This document shows, in pieces, positions 50,053 through 63,975 of a DNA stretch of 64,000 bases (positions are counted from its first letter, which is position 1; each line of letters begins with the position of its first letter). The notes beneath the pieces were generated by a model that saw nothing but the letters and a program-made list of their open reading frames with translations, was not told where the DNA came from and did no database searches. The position numbers and the translations under genes were made by a program. This stretch comes from Crocodylus rhombifer (taxonomy: Eukaryota; Chordata; Crocodylia; Crocodylidae), in the NCBI GenBank assembly GCA_038503035.1, contig JAVSML010020768.1, forward strand, positions 1 to 64,000, read 5' to 3'.

Positions 50053-50665
50053 TCAGAATCAGAATAAATGAGGGCTGGAAGGGACCTCAGGAGGTCACAT
50101 CTAGTCCAACCCCTGCTCAAAGCAGGACCAGCCCCAACTACATCATCCCAGACAAGGCTTGTCGACCTGCGCCTTAAAAATGTCCAAGGATGGAGACTGC
50201 ACCACCGCTCTGGGTCACCTGCTCCAGTAATTCACCACCGTCCTCAGGAGAAAATTTTCCCTAATATCCGACCTCAATTTTCCTTGCTGCAACTTGAGCC
50301 CATTGCTCCTTGTCCTGTCGTCTGCCCCCACTGAGACCAGTCCAGCTCCAGTCTCTTTGCAGCCCCACTGCAGGGAGGTGAAGGCTGCTATTCAATCCCC
50401 ACTCCGTCCTCTCTTCTCCAAACTAAATAAGACCAGTTCCTCAACCTCTTCTCATAGTTCATGTGCTGCAGCCCCTGAACCATTTTTCTTTGCCCTCCAC
50501 TGGACCCTTCCCAACTTGTCCACATCCTTTCTGTAGTGGAAGCCCCAGAACTGGACGCTGTTCTCCAGATGTGGCCTCATCAGGGCTGCTGAACAGAGAG
50601 GAATAATAACTTCCCCTGATTTAATTATTCCCCTCTACTTTGCACCAGTGAGGCCACACGTGCCA
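50053..50665 (-). mobile_element. CR1 3' region, antisense (~610 bp)
   Basis: Begins with the reverse of the CR1 3' end (GGCTGGAAGGGACCTCAGGA, then TCTAGTCCAACCCC). It continues through the region encoding, on the minus strand, a decayed RPHLENSVQFWGFHYRKDVD and FSLEKRGRSGD. 5'-truncated near 50665. Confidence 0.85.
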
Positions 50666-51332
50666 CAAAATCAGTGCCGGCAAAAATAGATATGGCCTTA
50701 TCTCCCGAGAGAAAAGCAGTAGGTGCATCTGCCATTGCTAGCATCTGAAGATGAAGGGGAACAGCTGAATTTGTCATCCGAAAAGAGCAGGACTCCGCTA
50801 AACAAAACAGCACGGCAGTTTGGCCAGCACACTTTCTTTAGAGAGTTAAGGCTGCAAGATCTACTCTAGTGCCCTGGATAGAGTAAGATATATTTTTTTT
50901 GAAAACCCAAGTAAGTTTATTTTTGATTACAGCTCTTCCATGAAGTGAAGGAACTCAGGAGGTTTCTATAAAAGCTCTTCTAAAAGCAACATTAGCTAAC
51001 CCCAACTCTCCAGAGCACAGCCAATGACAGAATCACGCTCTTTGGCCAGTAGCTGGTAAGAGGCTTTACAACGGCTTCAAACCCTTTTCAGCCCAAAATC
51101 CTGCAACAAGAAGGTACTGTCTTCCCAGAGGAGGCTTTGCCCATCCAACACAGACATGTGCATGCGCATCTTGAGACATGCAGCACAGAACCTCCTTGCC
51201 GGTCGCACAGTTATGAAAATTAAATCCCCTGCCACTTAGACGCTGGATTTTTAAGTTACAAACATGTGCCTTGCAAAGCTGGCGTGGGGCTCTTCTGGCC
51301 AATGGCAGTTGCCAAAAGCCAAAAAACATACT

Positions 51333-51366
51333 TAAAAAAAAGAAAGAAAAGAAAAGAAAAAAAAAA
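51333..51366 (+). repeat. A/G-rich simple repeat
   Basis: Run of A with scattered G (GAAA units), 34 bases. Confidence 0.85.
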
Positions 51367-53177
51367 GCCAGGAATGCTGGCGGTGCCTGGCTTACTGAAA
51401 GTCGGTTGGGTTATTTTCGCAGTTAGCAGGCATGTTGAACAAAGCAGATCCGAATAATGGAATTAGTCCACTTTCTGAGATTGCTCAATTAGCTCTTGGT
51501 TAAAATGGTTAGCACTGAAACTTGATGAGAACAGCAGCTCCTAGGCAGTTTTAGATTCATTTCTTACCAAGTCAGAATTGGCTTCTCTCTCTAATGAACT
51601 CCCACGCCAGGGTATAAATGCCCTTTTTATTAGCTACAGTGGCTCCCTGGTGATAAATGCTGAGAAACCTGAACGCACAGGAGATTTTGCTGAATGTAAA
51701 CGGCATTTACTGGCCACTCTCGCACCTTTAGGCTGGAAATGCCATGATACCATTTCTTCCCATTCGAGCCAAATGAAGTGCAGCACAGTAGAAAACTGTG
51801 GCAGCCCTCTGTACTACAGCCGCCCTACCCGTGGCATTTGGGACCATTAGCAATTAACTACATAAACCCTGAGGTACTTCATGTGCATGCAGGGATTTAG
51901 AACAAAAAACCTCATCATTTGCCTAAGTCCCGTGGAAGTTACTGGCCTCCCTTTGCAGTAAGGTTATGCAGCGGGGATGACTGCCGGTGGACAAGCATCC
52001 TCAGGTCAGAGAGCAAGGTAACGACACTTACTACAGCTGAACAAAACTGCCATGGTGCTTTGCTGCCCCTTGGGCCTTTGCTGTAGGGATGGCTCAACCA
52101 CTCATGCACAAGACAAGGTCATCTTTGTGCTTAAGATTATGGGGTGAGACCGGAGATCCCTGGCCTCATTACCCCCAAATGCTCTATCTCGATCCAGGCG
52201 ACGTGGGGAGCTCTGTCTCTGCAGGTGATGCCCCCCCATTAAAAATCAGAAGGCCTGCAATCTGTTCTGAAAAAGCAGCAGACGTGTGGGCAGATGCCAT
52301 CATGGCCCTTGCTTGGACAAAGCTCAGATTTCTGTTCTGCAGCGATCCATGAATTGCGGCCGAGTAAAGAAACTGCGTAAAGCTGCACTGGAGAACATTT
52401 TTGCCATCTGCCCAGGACGTGGTCTCGCCACTGCTGTGCGTAGGCACAGGGCCACGTGCACATTCGGAACAATTATCATTACGCCGGCTTCAGCACTCTC
52501 CAGAGTGATCATCAGCTTCCTCAATTATAGCATGCATGGCTAATTGTAGCCAGGCAGCGGGAGAGAGGAAACGCTGTGGGGACAGCCTGACAGCCCTGGT
52601 GGACAAGGAGACACTTTTGGTCCAGTCCTACTCAAGAGTGAAAAAGGATGCTCTGCACTGCCGTGAACTCCACGTCACTGGCTCTACATGGCCTCACTCG
52701 GGACAGCCCGCTGGTCACCGGCCCACAGCCCACACATGGTGCAAGGCATGGGGACAGTAGTGAGCATTCAGCCTCCCCGGGGCAGAAGTGCTACAAGCTT
52801 CTTTAGCACTTCAGTAGTCCTGTGGTTTGGGAGACAGTACAATATTTTTCTTAACGTAAAAAGTGTGCGCCTGTATTTCTCCCTACATAGTCTCAAACCA
52901 CTTATCTAAAGCTATTTCACGGAGCTACTGCAACGTGTTCTGCGGGACACCTGGGCTATTTTGCTTGGCATTAAGATGGAGCCCTCACAGATATATACGC
53001 ACCCTATTTCACCACCAGAACAGCTTAGTGCTCCAAGGAAATTTCATCTCTTCAGGGGAGCCATGACACAAAAAGCCATCGGCCTGGTTTCGTTCCCCAA
53101 ATCTCAGCACTGAAACCATCTCCGGCCAGTGGAACACAGTCCGTATCGCAACGGGGAGCTGCCCTCCTCTCCTCCAG

Positions 53178-53195
53178 ATGGGATGGGATGGGATG
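53178..53195 (+). repeat. (GGGAT)n short tandem repeat
   Basis: Just over three copies of GATGG-type pentamers. Confidence 0.7.
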
Positions 53196-54439
53196 TTGTT
53201 GGGAACCTACAGGGAGTTAAATACTGAGAGGTAACCATAACTGTTTTTTTACTTCAAGAGAATATCTGGTGGAATTATAGCAGGCGCACAGCAATTATCT
53301 AATCAGGAGCTCAGCGTAAGAGGAAAATAAAAGTAGCTCCCAAAGAAATGCCGTTGATCTTCCTCTTGAAGATGACAGTCTCCCACCCCCGCAGATCATG
53401 GCAGGAATGAAAAGCATTTTTCCTTACAGTTATGCAAGCAATTTACAGGTCAAAAAAATTAGCAAGTAAGTTGAAGCCTGCTGCCATACAGCAGGACGCG
53501 TTATGTGGCTGTCTAGCAGAAACGTCAAGAGCCATTAGGCAGCAGCAAAGGGCTGCACGATGGATGCTTGAAGATACTTTTAGCCTGCTTAATTAATTAG
53601 GCCAGTCTTTCTCATCCCTTGCAGCCTTTATTAAAGTAACGCTGAAATGAAAGAAATATTAACAATTCAGACAACACATTAATATTAACATGACATCTGC
53701 AAAGTGCAAATGCAGGCCTATTAGGTAAACAGTTGATCTCAAGAGATCAAAACAGATATAACAGGCTGACATTTCGGAGCGGGAGCATCCTGCTGGGTGA
53801 CCATTCATTGCTGCTGCCCTGTTATAATACCATGGCTCGTGTAAGGAAGTGAGCTCCATACTTGTTACTAGCTCCAGGAAGGATGAGAGAAACCTGCCTC
53901 TCCATTAAAGCAGCTGCCTGTTTGATATGGAAAGTGTCTTTTGAAAGCCATGTTGTGGTCAGGAAGATCAGAAAAGGAGTTAAAAGGTTCTTCTGCATCC
54001 TTCCAGAGCCCCTAGGCCTTCCATTAAGATGCTTTTATCTGACACAAACTTTCTGCCAGGGGAAGACACGGTCAAAACTCCTGAAACTCTTCAGCCCTGT
54101 GGTATAAGCAGAATATTTGGAAACTGGCCTGGTCAAAGCATGCGTGCCCTTAGATTCAGTAATGTGACTATAGCTAGGATGAACAACTATTTCACATCAT
54201 TCACATGAGTTTCTCCCTTGGGGCTTAAGCCTTACTTTTTTAACAGCATCTCCAGTAGTAGAAGCTCAAGCAGGTAGCCTCCAAAATCCAGAGAAAAACT
54301 GAAGAACAAGGACAAGGACAAAGAAAATGAGATGGGGATGGCAACGGGATAGGACTATTTCACGTATTTCCTATACCAAGAAGGCCATGTTTATCTCCTT
54401 CAGGCAAAGTAGGTGCCAGGAGGAACTGGAAATCTAAGT

Positions 54440-54508
54440 GGCAGGGCAGGGGGTCAGACCCGATGACCTACTGAGGTCCCTTCCAACCCTAACATCTACA
54501 AAGCTATG
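54440..54508 (+). mobile_element. CR1 3' tail fragment
   Basis: GGGTCAGACCCGATGACC, CTGAGGTCCCTTCCAACCCT and a final partial CTATG unit. Confidence 0.65.
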
Positions 54509-56384
54509 GCATGGGCAGAAGAAGAAAACTCGGATGCTGAGCTGTACAGCATTTCTTGTGAACAACAGTTAAGGAAGTGGAAGAGCAGAAACCCAGAGCT
54601 TGCTGACAGCATGAAAAAGAAGCTGAAACACACCCAAGTTGAGGGAAACTTCCTCCCGGTGACTCAAAGGGGAGTCGTGTTAATACAGAACACCAGATAA
54701 AGGACTATGATTTCATCCAGGGACTTCTGACCAAAGGCTTGAGTCTCTTAGTTGCTGAATGTGGGAAGCATTAGGATGGCCTACCAACTTCCAAGACCAA
54801 CATCTGGTCTAGGAAAACTTTACACAAGGGATCGCTGCTGGAAGAGTCCAGTGGTGGGGCTGGAGCAGAGGCTGCCATGGGGCAGTAACAGAAGGCAATC
54901 TTTTCAGCAAGTTAGTCCGTAGAAAGGGATTTGCTTTAGAAAGATTCCTATGGTCTGGAGAGATTATAGTTGAAGATCTAGGGAGTCATAGCAACAACCA
55001 GAATGACTGGGAAGAGTCACCGGGAGCGAATGCTTTCTGGGTAAAGGTCCTGTCCCAGTGCCCATCCGAACAGCCTCGGAGCATCTCCTAGTCTACAGAC
55101 TTGCAGTGAAGTCCCAAATGGACTTCAAGGTCTTGAGCTTTGCTTGGGGTGGGTTTTGTTCAAGCCGGTGGCTGCAGAGCAGGGGGAACGCTGAGGACTA
55201 TTGCTTGCAGAAGAAAAAAAAAGCCTGTTTCAACTTCAGATTTGCAGTTGTAGCACTGAATGTGGGCAGCTTGAGGGGAATAGTTGTATCAATAAGGGGC
55301 AAGCAATCCAGCTGGCTCCCACCTTATTATTTTTGGTCTGAACGTTTTTTAAAGCACAACACATGAACGTTCTGGTTGCTAAACCTTTCAGAAAGACATG
55401 GAAACGCAGAGGGGAGAGGAGGGGAGCACGAGGGCTGTCGGGGGTAGACGAGGGTTAACGCAGACGGAATAAGAGCTGGCCAGGGAGGAAAATGGGTAAC
55501 ACACAGAGGTTTATTTTTATAATGACTAAGGAGATGCTCTGGATAACCTTGCAGCAGACTGAAATGTCGCAAAAAAGGTTTCATATCCAGCCTCAACCAT
55601 CTTAAGTTAATGTGAGGTGGGGAAAAAAGCACGTTACACTTCAAAGATTCAGGCCCAGGCCGGGATGAAGACGAGGGGCAGGAGTGCTACCAACATTCGG
55701 TCAACAACGGTTTCCTTTTCTAAATATAAAACCAGGGAAATTAAACTTGCAAAGAAACGACGTGAGTAGAAAGTGGTGCAGGAGCATGTGCTCTTTATGC
55801 CAAAGACAGGAAATATAATATTATCCTTCCCACAGCAATAACAACCACCATTTTGTAGGGGCTAAGAGGCCAGGTTTCAAATACTACTGCCTTAACGTGA
55901 TGATTTACCTATAGGATTCATCCTCTGTTACCAGAAGGATGGATTTAAATAGATGATGGGTCTTTTGGGGTCTGTCACTTCTGTGATCTGAATGTAATGT
56001 TTTAATAGCAAAGCAGGAACATTTTTATTCTGTAAATATTGGCTATTGGGTTTATTTGCACAGAGTCATGAACAGACCTGCTGAGGCCTTGAGCAGGCTG
56101 GGGTTAAAGGTATCAATGTCTTTTCATGAGTAAGGAACTTGTCCGCTATAAGAAAGTTTGCAGGATTATACCAAGGTTTAAGTGGGCCCGCACCTTTGAA
56201 GTGGGTATGAAATCACCGTGATTTATTCAGATTATCAGGGAACAATCATCTACTGAACATTATGCCTACACAGCAGTACAGGTGCAGGCTTGTCCCTGCC
56301 TGGCTCCTCTGCAAGGAGGTAAGCCCTGTAATATATAAATTAGTTTTGAAAATCAGTTACCACTCAATTCCCAGAAATTATGGA

Positions 56385-56425
56385 GGGGCTCCCAGTCCAG
56401 AAAGGTTGGGAACCACTGCCGTACA
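56385..56425. repeat. Possible hAT-type element end
   Basis: AAAGGTTGGGAACCACTGC resembles the conserved terminus of many vertebrate hAT-family non-autonomous elements. No partner end was located with certainty. Confidence 0.3.
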
Positions 56426-59284
56426 CAATTATGGGGAGAGAACATGGAGACATATCTGGAGACACAAAAGGGCCTGCAGCTTCCAGTTTCAATGTCATCA
56501 AACGCAGAGAGGCGAGGACCACTGGAAAACTTCTGAAAGTTAGACAAAGCTGTGTCTCTAGAGCCCGGGGTGAATGTGAGCGTGCTATTCTACCCCGTGC
56601 CACAGTCCTGTTGCCAGCATCGTTTAATAGGCAGAAAGCTGAAGCTTGCATTGTGGCCTGCAGCAATCACCCCTTAACACCAGTCATGGACACCTGAATC
56701 CTTACATGAAACTGTACAAAATCCAGCCTACTTATTGTAGAGGTCCCTCAACTCCTTCCTAGATGGAAAGAATCAGAGCTAGATTCAACTGAGGCACTGA
56801 AATGCTGGACCCATGGTACCATTACACTCAAGGAAGGCTTGGTAAAGTGAGGAATGGGAGGCTATCACCCATGCAGACCGGCTGCCGAGTGCACTCTCTC
56901 ATCCTCGGTGTGCTGTACCACGCAGGGGAGCTGCTTCAGAGTTGGGAGCTGAAGCACCACCTTCACGGCAGAGAGCTGCGATCACGATCTAATAAAATGC
57001 CCTCGTATCTTAGGGGCACACAGGTCCATTCAGGCTTTCAAGCCCAGGGGGTGTCAGAACTTAGTTCAAACAGGATTTAAAGAGCTATCTTCTCTGCAGA
57101 ACCCTGGTCACATGCCTCTTAAATCCTCTGGAGAAAAGAATACCAAGCACGAGCTTTTGCTGTCATATTTGAGAATGCCAAGCCCAAGATGACCATCCTT
57201 GCTGGGACCTCGGATCCTGGCACCACTGAGAGATGTCGAGGTCAAAAGAACTCGGGTCTGGAACAGGTCTCCCTTGTCTTATGGGAGCTCACGATCCAGA
57301 CATCAGCTCTTTGCCTGTTAGATCTGCAGCTGCTGGGTCCTCACGTACCTGATTCTGCAAGGCTGGATTTCCACTCCAGCCAACTCTGCTCAGAACCAGA
57401 TGGAAACGTCCTCTTTCGTCAGAAAGCATAACTGAAGCTGCCTGGGCGCATTATTTCCAGAGTACAGAGAGGGAGAGAGACCTGGTTGGACAAGCATCCA
57501 TGTGTGGTCTGTGCACTCTGTAACACCGCAGATTAGGGGGAACCCAAGGGGAGGGGAGCATTCCCCATCTGAAGCCACGGGAAGCTTCCAGGATGGAAAG
57601 AGAAGCCTGCCTGGCCCCAGCGGATGCTACTTTCCAGAAGGCTCTTGCTCCGGATGCCTAGACCCCCGAGTGGGCGCCTACAGAGGCCAATCAAAGGATA
57701 CTGCTTGTAGAGGTACCTGGCACACGTCTCCTGGAGCCTGATACAAGGCGCTCTGATGAGTCCCAACTCATTACTTCGACCTTCCCAGCAACAAAGAGTC
57801 TCAATGGAAACTTCACTCCCTCACTAATGGTGCAACGTGCTCTGCAGATGCCTGTGGCTGGGTGACAATCACCAGGGTACCCAACTTTGCTTTCCTGCAC
57901 AAAGCTGCCTTTCCAGCCATGTCAATTTTTTTGTTTTTCAAATGCAGCTTTTAAATGCGACTAGTTCACAGAACTCACTCATGCCCTGCACGCAAACGTG
58001 AACAGTTTCTAGTCATTTCGATGGGAGGGCTGGCACCCTCCTGCTAAACAGAATGGCACTGCGAGAGCATTTTTAATTTGACTCTGCACTGTAATACAGT
58101 GAATTCTGCTGGGAGAATCACACATTTAGAGCAGGAAACAGCTCAGGAGATGCCCAAGCCTTAGCTGAACGCTGGGAGATAAGCAGTGCAACCACACTGC
58201 AATTACATTGGTTTTTTCCCCCGTGGAAGTTTCGATGCAGTATTTAATGCTCTGTGAATCTCAACCAGAGATCCTGTTAAGACTTGGGCTGCTGAGTAAG
58301 AAAGTGGAGCTGGAACTGAACTGTGGAAAGATTTAAAGGCCATAACTGTTGCTTTCCCATGCAATTTTCCATTTTTTGGGAAGTGGGGGGAGTTGATGTT
58401 AGTTTAGAGCCAGTCACAAAAATGCAACAGATTTTTTTTCCTCCAGTCTCTCAGCCTGGAATAGAGAGATTGCTGTAATGGCTGTACTCATCCCATGCCA
58501 GACAAGGTTTTCAGAGTAGCGACAGCATACAGGTCTGATCAGTCAGGCTCCTCTCCTCTCTCCTGTTGACTGTCTTCAAACACTACCATGCGCTGGAGGA
58601 CAGTGTAGCTCTCTGAAGTGAAGAGCCAGTATACGAAGAGTCCCTTTCCTAGAGCCCCTTTATCTGTCACTCATGGACACTTAGTAAATCACCTACAAAA
58701 ATGACTGTCTGTATCCAGACCTTCTGGCAGTTCAATGCGTACATCTTACTGTATGTCTAAGCTATGAGTGCGGGGAGGCATCGTAGTAGGTGAAAGACAT
58801 TGCTTTTTCTTATTCTGCTGGTATCAAAGCCATCTCTCCTGCAACAGGATTCTCCTGTGCTGGTCTGTGCCGTACCTAGACTCCTGGTGGCCCTGGGCAA
58901 GCTTTTAGTATGGGGCCCCCCTTCACCAGAGATAATGATAATAATAATCAGACAACGGGGGATGACGTATACATATATGCACAATACTAAAACTTTTTTT
59001 TGCAATTATAGTTTTTTTCCCTGTCCCGGCCCAAGACAGGCACCCAGTTTGCCCATGTCTGTCTCCGGTTGTGGAAAATCTCACAGCTGGCAATACTGGT
59101 CATCAGGTATAGCTCAGAAGCACTGACATTGCTTGGTGACATGAGGACAGGCGCTGGAATATAAGCAACTTGGGCAACTCCGGGCTCATCTTGATACAGC
59201 TGCCTTTCACCCACGTTCTTCTGCTGCTTTCTAAACCATCCAAGCTCATTATAAAAATGCTTGCTGTGTGGTGTCAGGGTTGAC

Positions 59285-59405
59285 AGTAGTCTTATGTGGA
59301 GTTTAGATTATGGGTGTATGGGATGGTTTGGACAGGGCTGATCCTGCCTCAGGCAGGGGTAAGACGACCTCTGGAGATCCCTTCCAGCCCCACTGCTCTA
59401 TGAAC
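59285..59405 (+). mobile_element. CR1-like 3' tail fragment
   Basis: Ends GATCCCTTCCAGCCCCACTG then CTCTATGAA, the CR1 terminal pattern, with CAGGCAGGGGTAAGACGACC before it. Confidence 0.55.
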
Positions 59406-62400
59406 ACAGCCCTCCGCATAAAAATTAAGCACTTGGTTTGTCAGCTCAGTGTTTCAGTCGATGCTGTGCAATGCTGTGCTTCTGTACTCGGAAATCAGTG
59501 ATCTCATTCCCATTTTCTGGGACAACCGGCTCAGCTAAGAGGGATCTGGGGGGCTTTCCCTCCAGATTGGTCTCAGCTGTGTCCGGTCCCTCTGCTCACT
59601 TACCTTACTGTGTCTGCCTCTGCCTCGGGTCACATAAGGGGGCACACCTGCGTGCGGGATACATGTGTGCCTGGATCCCTCCTCTCCTCCCTACTCCTGG
59701 CTCCCTGTTGAGCAGCTTTAAAATGATCCCCGTGCAGCGAGAGCCAGAAGAGGTCAGACAACCTGATTAGGGCCCAGCAAGAGCTCTCTCCAGGTATTTT
59801 GAAGCAGCAAGGAGAAGCTGCTGGTCAGCAGCTATATACATAGCATGCACCTTGTGGCAATGGGCCAAAAAGGCACCCACCCCTACACATTACATGTATT
59901 ACACAATTAACTGGTCAATTAATTTAGACCAGAGACATGTGCAAAGTAATTATACTACAATTATCTGGTTAATCACACAATACGTTTAGACCAGCCGCAT
60001 GAGCAAGGTAATTATCTCACCATCAAAATGATTATTCCAGCTAGAAAGGAGCCAAACAGCCACAAAGTTAGTGCTTGAAAATGTGTAACAACTTTATAGC
60101 TGGTTTTTACCTAGCTTACATCTGAACATGTAGCAGGGCCCTTAAATTGAGATTTCAAGCTTCTCAGCAAGTTTAACGCCTGGTCTCAGCCACGACAGAC
60201 AAGACAAGACAGACCATGCCCAAGGGCGCTGGGCTTTGCCCACATGGCTGCTGACCTCTGACTGATTCTACCTCCAGATACAGGCCGAAAAGGAAATCAC
60301 CAGAGAGCAGCTATTATCTTACAAGAGTCCCCAAACTGCAGCAAAGAGGAAGGAGAGGTGGTTCCCATCAGACATCCTGGAGGCCTTTATCTTTCCTTCT
60401 GAGGCTTGGGAGGATACTTCCTCTTGTTTAGGCAAACAGTCACAGTAAAGCACCTCGGAGCTACTTGAAGGACAGCTGCAGGACAGAATGGCTACCGGCT
60501 GGTGACCTACAACAACTAGACTCTTATACACACCACAAGCCACCCCGAAAGCACCCCTGGCTTTTTCAGCTGGCTGGAACTCAGTTGCACACAAACCATT
60601 CCTTGAATTCAGCCTCTCTGGTTCTTCCATTACGAATAGTCTTCCTGAAAGTGTCTGAAATTTCCACTGATCCAAAGCATGTCTTTAAAAGCAGACACAG
60701 CTTGCCCTGCAGTTGTGTCTGGGATCCCAACACTTGGTGGGGCATCACTTGCCCTCCCAGTTGCATGATATGGCTGCAGTTTCCCTAATCAAACCTTTGT
60801 GAATGGCAATAAGCCCTTGAAAACCCCCCACAAAAAACCACAAATCTCCCAGTGCAAGGAGACAGAGAAGCTGGTAGAAAGAGCAAATCTGACTTGGGTA
60901 CCTAGGAGGCTTCATCTTGTTTCCTCTTGTCACAGTTACCTCGGCTGTGTGTGTGCACACCAGGTCTGTGCTCTGCCCTATTTGCAGTGGCTCAAGTCAT
61001 CCACGGCTCGTGTAGCAGCCCAAGTTGCAGAGAACAAGCAGCTGTTCCCTAACTAAGCACCTCCACCAGCTACCTACATGGAGCAAATGGACCACCCCAA
61101 ATGAAGGAAGAGTCTGCTGCAAGAATCTCACTACTTTGAAACCTCACGATGACAACAGGAGTTGGAAAAGCAGAAGCAGCAGAAACAGGGCATCGTGGAC
61201 CAAATCAAGAATCAGGAGTCACCCACCTAACACGGGAACACGTGCCTGAGCTGCAACAGAGTCTGTCGGTCTCAGATCAGCCTCGTCAGCCATCTTCGGA
61301 GCCACCGATAAGACAATTGTTCTCGACTGCGAGGGACAACTGTAGAAGACGACATGGAGCAAATCCCTGGGCTGTGCTTGGTGAAGATCAAAGGATGCCA
61401 TTCACTCCCCCCCTTCTCTCTCAGAGAGTGGCATTAGTAAGAGCCAGGTCTCTTGCCTGGGACTTGGGGAACATTGTATTGCTGCTGTGTTGACTTGTCC
61501 AACCCCAGCACAAGTATAGGTCACTCGTGGGCCAAGTAGATGGACATCCTTGTTGGTGTGCCCTTCTCCACCTGCCTTTAACTCTCCTCTTTCATCTGCT
61601 GGGAGAATTTGAAAACATGTGCAGAAGTTTCCTTCAGGACTACCCTGGAGGCAAAAAACTAGCGGGACCAGAGTCTGGGGAACTCCCACCGTTCACGACC
61701 AGCTTCATCAACAGATCTTTACTGTGAGTGTTCCCACAGCTGCTGAAATCCTACCTAAGGCCCCAGGAACATGCACCAAAAAGTTCCCAGCTTCAAGCCC
61801 CTTATATCTTTCAAACATTTGTAAAAATTTTCAGCTCCCTGTGCCAACTCCAGCTGCGCCCTAGAACTGTGCTAGGTGCCCATCAGAGTGAGATCAACTA
61901 CTTTCATGTGGCCCATCTTTTAAATGAATGAGTGGATTAAGGTCACCTGGGCAATACACCTGGGGCCCTCACTCCTCTGGGTAATCCTTGTGGTTTTACA
62001 GTCCCCATTCTCTCTGTCTCCTTTACAAATATTTTCTCTCTTGTCGTGTAGAAGACTCACAAGCTGTCTCTACAGGACAGTTTGGACCATACTTGGAAAG
62101 CAATAATATTTTCAATGGGCACAGCACACTCAATGCCCTCCAAACTTTAACGGGAGCAATGGTTTCTTAAATCTCCAAACATCAGGCCCCGCAGTGCTAT
62201 CAAATACACACCAGGAGCAAGCTGGGGAACTTTCTGCCCAGCGACTTTCACTTTTACTCGTAATTCTGCTGATCTCACATGCAATTTGTAACAGTAAAAG
62301 ATAAAAATCACAGGCTGGAATACGGTTTCCAAGTTGACAGCATCTCTTTAATCTTTATTTCACAAGGTGAAGGCATTAATGGCAGCTTTGATTTATCTTG

Positions 62401-63424
62401 GCTGGAAGAGGCTTCAGTAGAAGTTAGATAAATGATTCTGAAACATGCTCCCAAAGTTTCCAGTCTTGATGGGTTTGATTTGTTTATAGCTGCACACAAG
62501 CAGCACCAGAAAAGCAATTGCTAACAAGTGAATGGAGATGCTTTCAAGTTGGCCTGCCCCTCCAATCGATGAGACCTCATAGCTTTAGTTTTAAGGATGC
62601 AGTATAATAGATTTTTTCCAGTGCCCCCAAATGGTGTAACATAATAGAGCTTGTCTAATGAAATATGCTGCAGTATATACAGCATGAGCCATGGCATTTA
62701 TATAAGCCTCTGCTGTTCACAAGACTTGTTTGGCGTTAAACAAATCTGTCTCTTTTAGGAGCCGCGGAAGCAGGAGATGAGTGATTGTGCTCTCTGCCTG
62801 ATAACATTTTTGTACTGGCCAATTTAACAGCTAATCTTCATGAAACCCTGCACTGCGCCTGCCGCAGCTGTGTTCGTATGTTGTAGTCAAGTTTTGCTAT
62901 TAAATCATACTTCGCTACAATAGCTCAGCTGTCAAGCAGAAACAGTGCCTCCCTCGTTAGCGTTCTGTTAACGGAGCCCAGAGAGAGCCACATGCACAGC
63001 CACTGCACCCGGCCTGTTCAGAGGGCCATGCCTCTTCCCGATTTGAGTTCAAGGGAGCTTGGGGCTGCCACAGATCTTGGGACAAGCTTGGCTTAGGAGC
63101 AGCAAATCGTACCTTTGTGTAGGGGACTGTGCTAGACAACCCCTGGGGTCCTTTCCAACCATGACATTTGGTACCGCTCTTTCCTATCAGACAGGAGCAC
63201 AAGAAGGCTGGAAGCATCTCGTGCAGAGCCGTGGGATGAGTTGATCCATCCCGTTTTTATGAGATGGGGCTGGTTTGATGCTAGAGGCCACAGCGTGGGG
63301 TGCATGAGCTGGGACAGCTTGTCGCTCCACTGACAAGGGCTCTGTACTAGAAGCTGTGCTCCCGGTAGCCCAAGCCAGTTGCAAGTACAGCGGACTTGGC
63401 CTGCACCAGCATGCACCCGCAGGC

Positions 63425-63975
63425 AGGATGTCATCGTTATTGTTGGCAGTCCCTTGAATCAAGGATGATCTCTACCATGGCTCATCGATGGGTCTTGAGG
63501 TAACTTAGGAGTCACAGATCCATCCACAGAATGTGCAGGTCTTTCTGCAGGGAAGAGCAGGCCACGGGCTGGCATTGCTCACCTTTCCCTTCCTCTGTTC
63601 TCTCTGCTCCGCTTCAAGGGTGCCGGTTGTTGAAGTTGCGATGCCCTCAGAGTCGGTTAGCAGCCAGGTCTCCCACAGCTCTTGATGTTAATTCGTACGG
63701 TAGCAGAGCATACGCGTGCACAGCCTCACGTTCTCAGCTGGCTCACGTCTCGCAGTGCAGAGAGGCTTCCCTGTCCGTGAGGTCTCAAAGGAGCACTGGG
63801 CATAAATGAAAGCAGCAAGAATTCGCTCGTGAAAAGGCTTGCCCACTAGGCAGCGTGTGTTTTGGCAGCTCACTGGAATCACCACTCCTCCAGGTCCACT
63901 TTGACCATCATAAACCATGCATCCAGGTGCAGCTAAATGGAACAGGCAGCCAGGAAGCCCACAAGGCGCCAAGGC
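63425..63975. repeat. Possible interspersed repeat, unclassified
   Basis: Starts TTGGCAGTCCCTTGAATCAA and has a texture I associate with a sauropsid interspersed repeat, but I cannot name the family or fix its ends. Confidence 0.25.
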
